Below, piece after piece: positions 1 through 5,837 of a stretch of 6,845 nucleotides of DNA; position 1 is the first letter of the stretch; every line of letters begins with the position of its first letter. The notes beneath the pieces are model-generated. The model saw only the letters and a program-made list of their open reading frames with translations, was not told the DNA's origin and made no database searches. Both the position numbers and the translations under genes were made by a program. The DNA comes from Spirosoma sp. (GTDB taxonomy: Bacteria > Bacteroidota > Bacteroidia > Cytophagales > Spirosomataceae). The DNA lies in contig JAQBNX010000803.1 of assembly GCA_028288385.1 (NCBI GenBank), positions 1-6,845 of the forward strand, read 5' to 3'.

Positions 1-898
1 ACTCTTCGATGACTGGGACCTGCCCGCCCAGCCGAGCGTGCAGGGGCCCCTTACGGGTGAGGCAGTCATAGCGGGATCCGTCCGCGATGACGAATCGGGC
101 GACCTAATCCCCGGCGCCTCGATCTCAGTGCGCCTAAGCGGCCGCCTGCTGGCCGAGATTCAGACAAACGAGGACGGCGCGTTCTCCATCGGCTCCCTCC
201 CCACAGCGGTGGTCGACGTCTTCGTGACGGCAAGCGGCTACACCCGTCGCCATCTACGGGTGGACACAGCCTCGTCCGAGGCCGGGCAGATGATTGTCGC
301 CTTGCGCCGACCCTCTCAGGGGGAACGCCGATTGAAGATTTCGGGTGTCGAGGTTTCGATCTCGGAGGAAGTCGAGGTGGATCTGGGGAACGGGCACATC
401 CTTCGCCCACCGGAATATCTCGCGCGAGCGCGCGCGGCCATCCTCGAGAGGGTTCAATCGATCGGAGAGCTCCGCTCGACGTGGCAGATGCGCCAAACAC
501 GGACAACTCTGGAGGAGCACCTCGCGGTGCGCCAGGTGACGCCGGAGTTGCTCTCGCTGGTGCTTGCTCGGTCAGACGTCGATGGATTCGACCTCCTGGC
601 GGCAGTAGCTTTCGACGAGCCGCTCGTCGGGCTGGGAGCTCGCGCAACCGCCGCTGAGACGAGGCTCACGACCGACTACCCGCAGCTCCCCGAAGCGTTC
701 ATTCGCGCCGTGCTTGACAAGTTTCGCCTGGGCGGCGTGAACGAGATAGCAACGAGCGAGATTTTCGGACTGAGCCCCTTCGTTTCAGATTGGGGCGGCG
801 TGCTCGGCGTTGCCGCCCTATGTGGTGGGCCCGCAGCTACCGGTGAATTCCTGCGCGCCGTCCAGGTTGCGCTCTTCGACAAGGAACAGGAATCATGA
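1..898 (+). CDS. hsdR: Type I restriction enzyme R subunit, EcoEI-like, C-terminal part (5' end outside window)
   Basis: The frame is open from position 2 with protein-like sequence (LFDDWDLPAQP...) before the first GTG at 38, so the gene enters from upstream and 38 is not its start. Two parts are visible. At about 59-307 there is a carboxypeptidase-regulatory-like beta-sandwich pattern (IAGSVRDDESGDLIPGASIS, then EDGAFSIGSLP and VTASGYTRR). From about 329 to 885 the sequence matches my recollection of the EcoEI R C-terminal domain: ISGVEVSISEEVEVDLGNGH, YLARARAAILERV, DVDGFDLLAAVAFDEPL, a predicted helical AVLDKFRLGGVNEI segment and LSPFVSD. In this family HsdR supplies the DNA-translocating helicase and nuclease; those domains would lie upstream, unseen. 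The stop overlaps the next start as ATGA, so R and M-S are translationally coupled. The regulatory-like domain inside HsdR is unusual. Assignment to HsdR rests on the C-terminal domain and the adjacent methylase. Confidence 0.85.
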   Translation, partial: LFDDWDLPAQPSVQGPLTGEAVIAGSVRDDESGDLIPGASISVRLSGRLLAEIQTNEDGAFSIGSLPTAVVDVFVTASGYTRRHLRVDTASSEAGQMIVALRRPSQGERRLKISGVEVSISEEVEVDLGNGHILRPPEYLARARAAILERVQSIGELRSTWQMRQTRTTLEEHLAVRQVTPELLSLVLARSDVDGFDLLAAVAFDEPLVGLGARATAAETRLTTDYPQLPEAFIRAVLDKFRLGGVNEIATSEIFGLSPFVSDWGGVLGVAALCGGPAATGEFLRAVQVALFDKEQES

Positions 899-2910
899 CG
901 CTTTCCGATCTACAAGGAAAAATAAAGTCGGCATCGGACAAGATGCGCGCGGACGACAACACCAAGAACGCGCTGAAGTATCTCGAGCAGCTCACGTGGC
1001 TCCTCTTCCTCAAGGTGTTCGACTCCGTGGAAGAAGAGCGGGAAACAATCGCGGCGATCGACGGCTCGATCTATCGGCCACTCCTTCAGCCGGAGTATCG
1101 ATGGCGCAAGTGGGCGAGGTCGCGCGACCTAACGGGCGACAAGCTCATATCTTTCGTCTCTGAAGACCTGCTCCCCTACTTGCGGGGGCTGTCCGGAACG
1201 GCTCGTGCCGAGCGAGTGTCAGCCATCTTCGCCGAGATCCGCACCGTGATGAAGTCGGGCTATTCGCTGAAAGAAGTCGTCGCCATTGTCGATTCGATCG
1301 ACTTCCACGCGCTTGAAAACCACCATGCGATGAGCGTCATCTATGAGCAGCTGCTGGCTCAAACTGCGGATGCCGGCTGGTCCGGGGAGTTCTACACACC
1401 GCGACCGGTCGTCGAGTCAATGGTTCGGATCATCGATCCACAACTCGGGGAATCCGTTTACGATCCGTGCGCAGGTTCCGGCGGCTTCCTCGTTGAATCT
1501 GCTACCCATGTCGCTCCGTATGTGAAGACCAAAGAGCAGGCAACACTCTTCAATTCCGGGAGCTTCTACGGGCAGGAGTCCGGAGAGATCGCCGCGCTCG
1601 TGGGCACGATGAATCTCATCCTCCACGGGGTCGAGGATCCGCAGATCGTCCGACGAAACACCCTCGAACAGGATGCTAGGAACATAGCGCCAAGTGAGCA
1701 GGTGTCGATCATCCTCACGAACCCGCCATTCGGCGGAACTGAGAACCCGCAAGTGCAGCAGAACTTTCCGAGCCGCTCGGCCGCGACCGAACTGCTTTTT
1801 CTGCAACACTGCATGGCGAAGCTCCGGGACAACGGACGTGCCGCGATCGTCCTGCCGGACGGGATTCTCTACCGAACTGAGACCGCTTTTTCGACGGTTC
1901 GCCGTCGGCTGGTCAACGAGTTCAACGTGACCGCAATCGTGCGCCTTCCTACCGGAGTGTTCCCCACGGCGGCGGACACCAGGACCAACCTGATCTTCTT
2001 CAATAAGTCCGGCCACACTCAATCCATCCGCTACTACCAGGTGCCTTCTCCCCAAGGGAAGCGGTCCTACAGCAAGACGAACCCCTTAACCTCGGTCGCG
2101 CTCGCTGACGTCGAGGCATGGCTGGTGGACGGCGTCGCCGACGCCTATTCATGGGAGATCGACTACGAAACGATTGTCGAGCGCGGCTTCGACCTCGATA
2201 TCCCTTGGCCGGGATCAGGCGAGGTGAGCGACGCTTCCGCGGCTGGAGACCGCATCGAGAGCCTGGAGACGAGGCTCGCGACCTTGATCGAGCTGACGCA
2301 GGAACTTGCCGATGTGCACGCGAACCTTGCCGACTATCCCCTCACAGATGCTCTGGAGATCGGCGATTGGGTAGTCGAGGCCGGAGCACGCGCCGGCAGT
2401 CGGGAGCCGAACCGTTTTGTCGGAGTCAGCAATGACGGTGGCCTTGCACCGTTCAAGGGTGCACCCGCAAAGGACACCTCGCGGTACCGCGAGTTGCAGT
2501 TGGGCGACTTCGTCTTCAACCCGATGCGTGTGAACGTGGGCTCTATAGCGCTGTGCCGCCGCGAAGAAGAGGCGGGATGGGTGAGCCCCGACTACACGAT
2601 CTTCCGGTTGACCGAGGACGCGCCTTTCGACGCCGAGTACCTCCTAATGTTCCTGAAAAGTGAGCAGGGAAGAGTGGAAATCAACCGCGAGAGTCGAGGG
2701 GCTGTTCGCCGTCGCCTATACATCGACGGCGTGAAGAAGATCCGGGTACCCATCCCGACGGAGCGCGACGCCTGGGCCGCATTGATCTCGTCGCAGACCG
2801 CTATACGTCGCCATCTTCGAGAGCTGCCTGGCATCTCTCTAGGAGCCCTGTCTTCGTTCGAGGCTGCCGTGTTCGGCTCGCGCGCTGTTGAAAGTTCGGT
2901 GACGAACTAA
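895..2910 (+). CDS. hsdM: Type I restriction-modification methylase fused to a single specificity (TRD) domain
   Basis: This encodes a 671-residue N6-adenine DNA methyltransferase (HsdM) with an HsdS-like tail. Residues 1-150 resemble the helical HsdM N-terminal domain (LKYLEQLTWLLFLKVFD). GEFYTPR at 164-170, the SAM-binding motif DPCAGSGGFL at 190-199, FYGQE at 224-228 and catalytic NPPF at 276-279 define the methylase. A probable coiled coil (452-479) leads to one target recognition domain: GDFVFNPMRVNVGSIAL at 537-553, VSPDYTIF at 563-570, and KKIRVPIP near 614-621. Usual HsdM proteins are about 500 residues with a separate two-TRD HsdS; here there is one TRD and no hsdS follows. Family knowledge suggests such half-S proteins work as dimers on a symmetric bipartite site, which is inference here. 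The start has AAGGA at 881-885 and AGGA at 888-891, and overlaps the hsdR stop by 4 bases. The complex would methylate self DNA and direct HsdR to unmodified DNA. Confidence 0.93.
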   Translation: MTLSDLQGKIKSASDKMRADDNTKNALKYLEQLTWLLFLKVFDSVEEERETIAAIDGSIYRPLLQPEYRWRKWARSRDLTGDKLISFVSEDLLPYLRGLSGTARAERVSAIFAEIRTVMKSGYSLKEVVAIVDSIDFHALENHHAMSVIYEQLLAQTADAGWSGEFYTPRPVVESMVRIIDPQLGESVYDPCAGSGGFLVESATHVAPYVKTKEQATLFNSGSFYGQESGEIAALVGTMNLILHGVEDPQIVRRNTLEQDARNIAPSEQVSIILTNPPFGGTENPQVQQNFPSRSAATELLFLQHCMAKLRDNGRAAIVLPDGILYRTETAFSTVRRRLVNEFNVTAIVRLPTGVFPTAADTRTNLIFFNKSGHTQSIRYYQVPSPQGKRSYSKTNPLTSVALADVEAWLVDGVADAYSWEIDYETIVERGFDLDIPWPGSGEVSDASAAGDRIESLETRLATLIELTQELADVHANLADYPLTDALEIGDWVVEAGARAGSREPNRFVGVSNDGGLAPFKGAPAKDTSRYRELQLGDFVFNPMRVNVGSIALCRREEEAGWVSPDYTIFRLTEDAPFDAEYLLMFLKSEQGRVEINRESRGAVRRRLYIDGVKKIRVPIPTERDAWAALISSQTAIRRHLRELPGISLGALSSFEAAVFGSRAVESSVTN

Positions 2911-3025
2911 AGGAGATTGCAACCATCCAGCGCTCCAGCAGTATGGGCTGCGATCGGTCCACTCATCGTCGAGGCGGTCTAATCGGCGCTCGACAGCAGC
3001 GCGACGGAATGTCCCGACTGGAATA
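2911..3025 (+). other. Gap after the restriction operon with an orphan ribosome binding site
   Basis: Immediately after the hsdM-S stop (2908-2910) lies a good Shine-Dalgarno sequence, AGGAG at 2911-2915. At the expected spacing the codon is ATC (2925-2927), not ATG, GTG or TTG; TTG at 2917 is too close. From 2925 the frame runs to a TGA at 3027-3029, about 34 codons, with an arginine-rich translation that does not look like a conserved protein. I see no convincing terminator or gene here. It may be the remnant of a lost downstream gene. Confidence 0.35.
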
Positions 3026-3054
3026 TTGACACCTGCGCCGGAAAGCGCATACTC
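3026..3054 (+). promoter_or_regulatory. Sigma70-type promoter with embedded palindromic operator candidate
   Basis: A perfect -35 box TTGACA lies at 3026-3031, then a 16-base spacer, then CATACT at 3048-3053 (4 of 6 matches to TATAAT). Between the boxes sits the inverted repeat TGCGC (3034-3038), six bases, GCGCA (3045-3049), whose half-site centres are 11 bases apart, one helical turn, and whose right arm runs into the -10 box. A repressor bound there would block RNA polymerase. The next gene encodes a ribbon-helix-helix protein, a family that often autoregulates through such paired sites. The promoter is read directly from sequence; the operator role is inferred. Confidence 0.55.
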
Positions 3055-3075
3055 CCGGCTATTCCTCATCGCCCT

Positions 3076-3115
3076 GCGGCCTCCGAACCAGGAGCCCGCC
3101 CGGTTCGCCGGCCGC
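3076..3115 (+). promoter_or_regulatory. Imperfect hairpin in the 5' leader of the RHH gene
   Basis: GCGGCC (3076-3081) pairs with GGCCGC (3110-3115), and CGAACC (3084-3089) pairs with GGTTCG (3102-3107), with a 2x2 internal mismatch and a 12-base loop. It sits between the promoter and the ribosome binding site at 3125-3131. No T-run follows, so a leader structure or DNA palindrome is as likely as an attenuator. Confidence 0.4.
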
Positions 3116-3140
3116 ACCAACGATGAGGAGGTCGCCCACC

Positions 3141-3467
3141 ATGAGCGAGTCGTCACCACCAACCCTGCTGCCAGGTACAGCAGGACCCTTTCGCACCCTG
3201 GCCGTCCGAATGTCGGATGACCTGCGGGCACAGCTCGATGTCATCGCGCAGCTCAACGACCGCACGGTGACCGAAGAGATCCGGATCGCGCTCGAAGCAT
3301 GGATTGACCGTGCGAAGAACGACCCGTCCGTCCTGGCTCGCGCCGAGACGGTTCGGGCCGAGATCGAACGCGAGGCGCAGACCAAACGCAACGCGATTGC
3401 TGCGATCTTCGCCGCGGACACCGAGGGCAAGCCCCGCGGTACCAAGCGAACGGATCCGTCGAGCTAG
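3141..3467 (+). CDS. Ribbon-helix-helix DNA-binding protein
   Basis: A 108-residue protein. Residues 18-28 (RTLAVRMSDDL) form the expected DNA-contacting strand, followed by a helix at about 27-38, a turn (NDRT) and a second helix at about 42-57 (TVTEEIRIALEAWIDRA), the ribbon-helix-helix (Arc/MetJ-type) layout. A charged, probably helical tail (60-92) and a Lys/Arg-rich end follow. Start choice: ATG 3141 is 9 bases after a strong GAGGAGG (3125-3131); the upstream in-frame ATG at 3123 overlaps that site and lacks its own. RHH proteins dimerise and bind short inverted repeats, acting as repressors, antitoxins or plasmid partition/mobilisation accessory factors. No toxin gene follows directly, so transcriptional regulator is the most economical role, possibly of its own promoter at 3026-3054. 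The exact function is not determined by sequence. Confidence 0.8.
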   Translation: MSESSPPTLLPGTAGPFRTLAVRMSDDLRAQLDVIAQLNDRTVTEEIRIALEAWIDRAKNDPSVLARAETVRAEIEREAQTKRNAIAAIFAADTEGKPRGTKRTDPSS

Positions 3468-3473
3468 TAACAA

Positions 3474-3519
3474 CCCGGGCCGAGAGCGTGAGAGCACCGA
3501 CTCTCCGCTCCGGCCCGGG
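3474..3519 (+). terminator. Long GC-rich hairpin after the RHH gene
   Basis: CCCGGGCCG (3474-3482) pairs with CGGCCCGGG (3511-3519), GAGCG (3484-3488) with CGCTC (3506-3510), and GAGAG (3490-3494) with CTCTC (3501-3505), with single-base bulges at 3483 and 3489 and a 6-base loop: 19 base pairs. It lies 6 bases beyond the RHH stop. There is no T-run, so it may be a weak terminator, an mRNA-stabilising structure, or a control element for the next gene. Confidence 0.55.
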
Positions 3520-3549
3520 CATCTCACCGAGCCGCTCCCGTGGGGCCAC

Positions 3550-3578
3550 CTCTCCCGTCGCACACCGCGACGGGAGAG
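3550..3578 (+). promoter_or_regulatory. Perfect 12-bp hairpin upstream of the DUF3846 gene
   Basis: CTCTCCCGTCGC (3550-3561) and GCGACGGGAGAG (3567-3578) form a perfect 12-bp stem with a 5-base loop. It ends 29 bases before the ATG at 3608, just ahead of the ribosome binding site. No T-run follows. It could terminate, or shape translation of, the downstream gene. Confidence 0.5.
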
Positions 3579-3607
3579 ACCAACCCCATGAGAGAAGGGC
3601 ACGACCG

Positions 3608-4066
3608 ATGGAAAAGGGCATTTTCATCCCGCAGGACACATGGCTACCTGCGGTCGAGGTGGAGTACGAAAGCTTCGCCGACTATCAGGAAGCCGTCGAC
3701 GGCTACGTCGAGGGGATTTCGATCCGCGAACCGTCCTTCACGTTGTACGTCAACGAGGAAGGCAAAGTGCGCGGGCTGCCGATCAACGCACGAGCGACCG
3801 TCCTGTGGTGGAAGCTCGAGCCGGAGATGCGCGGTGTGGACATCGTCGTCGGACACGCGGTGCTCGTCCCGAGTTCCGCGGCTGCACGCGAGCTCGCCAC
3901 CATGATCGACTCCGAGGGCCCGTTCCGCGTCGAAGAGATCACAGTTGCAACGACGCCCGCCTGGCGGATCGTGAATGACATGCGTTTCACGAACTGGTTC
4001 CAAGCGGCCCGGCACGCGCTCCTCCTCGAAGAACACGGCGCAATCACCCGAGTAGTCTCCGCCTGA
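3608..4066 (+). CDS. DUF3846-like protein
   Basis: A 152-residue protein of unknown function. Its N-terminal half resembles the DUF3846 pattern: an acidic YQEAVDGYVEGISI segment (26-39), then LYVNEEGKVRGLPINARAT (46-64) and VVGHAVLVP (80-88). The C-terminal half ends with RFTNWFQAARHALLLEE (126-142), a probable amphipathic helix also conserved exactly in the broken paralogue at 5825-6124. DUF3846 proteins are, to my knowledge, common in plasmids and phages of actinobacteria and firmicutes, with no settled activity. Start choice: ATG 3608 follows GAAGGG (about 3594-3599) at good spacing; upstream in-frame starts run through the hairpin leader. No signal peptide or membrane segment is seen, so it is probably cytoplasmic. 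It is convergent with the nuclease operon, sharing the hairpin at 4069-4096. Confidence 0.75.
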   Translation: MEKGIFIPQDTWLPAVEVEYESFADYQEAVDGYVEGISIREPSFTLYVNEEGKVRGLPINARATVLWWKLEPEMRGVDIVVGHAVLVPSSAAARELATMIDSEGPFRVEEITVATTPAWRIVNDMRFTNWFQAARHALLLEEHGAITRVVSA

Positions 4067-4068
4067 CC

Positions 4069-4096
4069 AGCCCCTGCACGTTCGCGTGCAGGGGCT
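4069..4096 (+). terminator. Hairpin terminator between convergent genes
   Basis: AGCCCCTGCACG (4069-4080), loop TTCG, then CGTGCAGGGGCT (4085-4096) make a perfect 12-bp stem two bases after the DUF3846 stop. Only a weak T content follows on the + strand. The minus-strand operon ends at 4132 and reads into the same palindrome, so it may work in both directions. The stem resembles the one at 6129-6155. Confidence 0.7.
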
Positions 4097-4131
4097 TCAA
4101 CTTGAGTGTCGACCTCGAACCCTCGGGTCGG

Positions 4132-4743
4132 TCAGCGCATTGCCTGCTCCTCAGCCCACTGCCGGGCCTGGGTCGCCAGGACCGCGCGAAGCGACTTCAG
4201 CCGCGCGTCGGGAGCTAGGACTTTGTCGAGGTTCAGCACGGGTTGCCAGCGGCTGATGACAGCAGTCTCGATCTGGTCCAGGACGAGGTCCGCCTCCTTC
4301 ACCCAGTAGGCAAGCGTCAGGTTGGCGCCCATCCATTCCGTGAGGCGGGCATCAGACTCGGCCTCCAGCCCGTAGTTCGAAAATCGCTCTGGTTTGTCGG
4401 GATTGCGCGGGCGGGCTGAGATGTCGAGGGTTTTCGATAGGAGCGCGGCTAGCGAACGCCGCACTGTCGATGATCCGGTCTTCCCAGTGGAGAAATGGCC
4501 GCGGAGGTCGCGGGACCGAAGGCTTCGCTCAGCCTTCCCGACATAGAGCGGCACACTTGCCCCCCCGTCCTCCTCGAGGCCCAATGCCTGCCGCGCACGT
4601 TCGGATCCGTGGATGACGTACAGGCCTGCGCGCGCAGGGACTGTCTGCTCAAGATCTTCAATCGACTCGCCAGGACGCATGAGCGCGGCGCAGGCGGCCT
4701 CAACTGCATCAGCGAGACGCTGCCAATCTATGGATTCGGCCAT
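4132..4743 (-). CDS. GIY-YIG nuclease-domain protein
   Basis: A 203-residue protein with a GIY-YIG nuclease core. GLY at 40-42 and YVG at 67-69 are the two signature strands; R78/R81 in RSRDLRGHF follow as the catalytic arginine region; TGSSTVRRSLAALL (89-102) is a helix typical of this subfamily; E159 (DQIE) fits the metal-binding glutamate and N171 (PVLN) the conserved asparagine. All key residues are present, so it should be active. GIY-YIG domains cut DNA in repair (UvrC), homing and restriction enzymes; which role applies here is unknown. The start ATG (4741-4743) follows AGGAG, which overlaps the TAG of the upstream gene, so the two are translationally coupled. It stands in a mobile-looking region close to a type I restriction locus, which makes a DNA-defence role attractive but unproven. 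Confidence 0.82.
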   Translation of the reverse strand: MAESIDWQRLADAVEAACAALMRPGESIEDLEQTVPARAGLYVIHGSERARQALGLEEDGGASVPLYVGKAERSLRSRDLRGHFSTGKTGSSTVRRSLAALLSKTLDISARPRNPDKPERFSNYGLEAESDARLTEWMGANLTLAYWVKEADLVLDQIETAVISRWQPVLNLDKVLAPDARLKSLRAVLATQARQWAEEQAMR

Positions 4744-4752
4744 CGGTCGCTC

Positions 4753-5487
4753 CTACTCCAGCATGAGACGACGGGCGTGCTCTGGCTCAGCAGTCGCCGT
4801 TTCGAGGACCTTCATCAGTTCCGTAGCCGTCTCACTGGTGAGCATTGCCGGATTAGCCTCAATCACGCGCCTCACCTCGTTGGCGAACTGCCGAGCCGTG
4901 AGCATCTCGGCTGGCTCGACCGCCTTCGTGGGGAGCGGCGACTCTTCAATCCGCGCCGTCTCAAGAATCTGGCGCTGCGCGTTAGCCAAGTGATCCGCCG
5001 CGAGCATCAGGTTGAAACGGTGCTCCCACTCTGCTCGACTCATGACAATCGTCGTGTCGGCGAGTACTTCCTCCACGCCCGCGGTCGAGGCGATAAAGCG
5101 GGAGGGAGCTGGCACAGCCGCGGGCGAGCGTCGGCGCCGCGTTCGTCGGAACAGTCGCCCCCGTGCGCGGCGCAAGGCTGGAGATGCCTTGTCACGCCAC
5201 CAGCGCGCGACGTGCGGCGAGGCTGCCTCGACCGCCAATACGATGCCCGCGAGAAGGGCTGCGGCAACGAACTCCGCGGCCTGGCGTTCCTCGGGCGTGA
5301 GCTCGGGAGGTGGCTCATAGCTGTAGTCGGCCGACCCTTCTGCGTCAGCCTCATCGACCCACCGCCAAGCGGCATGCCCTTTGAGCGCGTTCGTGCCGTC
5401 CTCGAACACATGGCCAGTGACGGCGTCCTCCACCTCGTGAGAAGTACCTAGATGATGACCTTCGGCAAAGATCGGCTCGTACGGCAT
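4753..5487 (-). CDS. Unknown protein with a probable membrane segment, coupled to the GIY-YIG gene
   Basis: I do not recognise this 244-residue protein. Order of features: an acidic/His-containing N-terminal part with MPYEPIFAEGHHLG and EDAVTGHVFEDGTNALKGHA (1-50); a Pro/Glu linker; one hydrophobic stretch FVAAALLAGIVLAV (73-86), long enough for a membrane helix; a very basic patch RRARGRLFRRTRRRR (106-120); and a predicted helical C-terminus (150-244) with SRAEWEHRFNLMLAADHLANAQ. The basic patch after the hydrophobic segment would place the C-terminal part in the cytoplasm. Start choice: ATG 5487 begins the sequence that looks conserved; a GTG at 5607 in the same frame would add 40 residues of low-complexity sequence overlapping debris on the other strand. 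Neither has a clear ribosome binding site. Its TAG lies 9 bases before the nuclease start. Partner or anchor of the nuclease is a reasonable guess only. Confidence 0.7.
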   Translation of the reverse strand: MPYEPIFAEGHHLGTSHEVEDAVTGHVFEDGTNALKGHAAWRWVDEADAEGSADYSYEPPPELTPEERQAAEFVAAALLAGIVLAVEAASPHVARWWRDKASPALRRARGRLFRRTRRRRSPAAVPAPSRFIASTAGVEEVLADTTIVMSRAEWEHRFNLMLAADHLANAQRQILETARIEESPLPTKAVEPAEMLTARQFANEVRRVIEANPAMLTSETATELMKVLETATAEPEHARRLMLE

Positions 5488-5503
5488 GCACTGAGGGTAA
5501 TGA

Positions 5504-5695
5504 TGGCCAGCGACACTGCGCGGGCGGCGCGGCCGCGGCGACCCGCTTCCGCACTCCTCGATCACCTGCAAGGTCGACGAAGTCACGCAAGTCACGGCAA
5601 CCGACACCAGCTACAACGGCACCTGGCACGGGATCGTGACCGGCTCGAACACGGCCACCACGGACAACTTCGCCCGCACCAGCGCCACCGTCTAG
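5504..5695 (+). pseudogene. Start-less C-terminal gene fragment
   Basis: The frame ending at TAG 5693-5695 translates to ITCKVDEVTQVTATDTSYNG followed by TWHGIVTGSNTATTDNFARTSATV, a Thr-rich sequence that reads as a genuine protein end with high-GC codon use. Upstream, the frame meets a TGA at 5501-5503 and offers no ATG or GTG. The likely coding part begins near 5560. It is probably the tail of a gene truncated where the minus-strand operon begins. I cannot name the parent family. Confidence 0.45.
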
Positions 5696-5707
5696 GAAGG
5701 GCCCAAC

Positions 5708-5837
5708 ATTCCCACCATCCCGAATCCGCCGGGTCCTCATCGATGGCGTCTGGCGCGTGGTGAACCTCGCCGCCCACCTGACCGCCACCCTCGATGGGTA
5801 CGGACCGGCCGTCATCCGCGGCGAGGGCTGCCGATGA
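5708..5837 (+). pseudogene. Decayed small ORF (ATT at start position, probable frameshift)
   Basis: After GAAGG (5696-5700) and a 7-base spacer comes ATT (5708), then PTIPNPP in that frame. A shift near 5731-5733 (run of Gs) leads into another frame reading VLIDGVWRVVNLAAHLTATL, DGYGPAVIRGEGCR and a TGA at 5835-5837. Read together these look like a short protein with a lost start codon and a one-base insertion. The last codons run into sequence homologous to the DUF3846 gene, so the 3' end is a deletion junction. Parent function unknown. Confidence 0.35.

Noticed and set aside
38..40. GTG at 38 as the true start of the first gene
   Set aside because: The same frame is open and protein-like upstream to the window edge, there is no ribosome binding site, and the protein is only the C-terminal part of an HsdR.
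66..647. Long minus-strand open frame opposite hsdR
   Set aside because: The Arg/Pro-rich low-complexity translation is typical of the antisense of a high-GC gene, and the plus strand has clear domain matches.
2839..3231. Minus-strand open frame over the intergenic region and RHH start
   Set aside because: It crosses the end of hsdM-S, the promoter and the RHH gene, and has no recognisable domain or good ribosome site.
3141..4066. RHH plus DUF3846 as a toxin-antitoxin pair
   Set aside because: The genes are 140 bases apart, separated by strong hairpins, and the DUF3846-like protein has no toxin motif; the spacing is unlike a coupled antitoxin-toxin operon.
4495..5451. 318-codon plus-strand open frame across the nuclease operon
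   Set aside because: It is antisense to two minus-strand genes with recognisable motifs and coupled translation signals; its own translation has no domain pattern.
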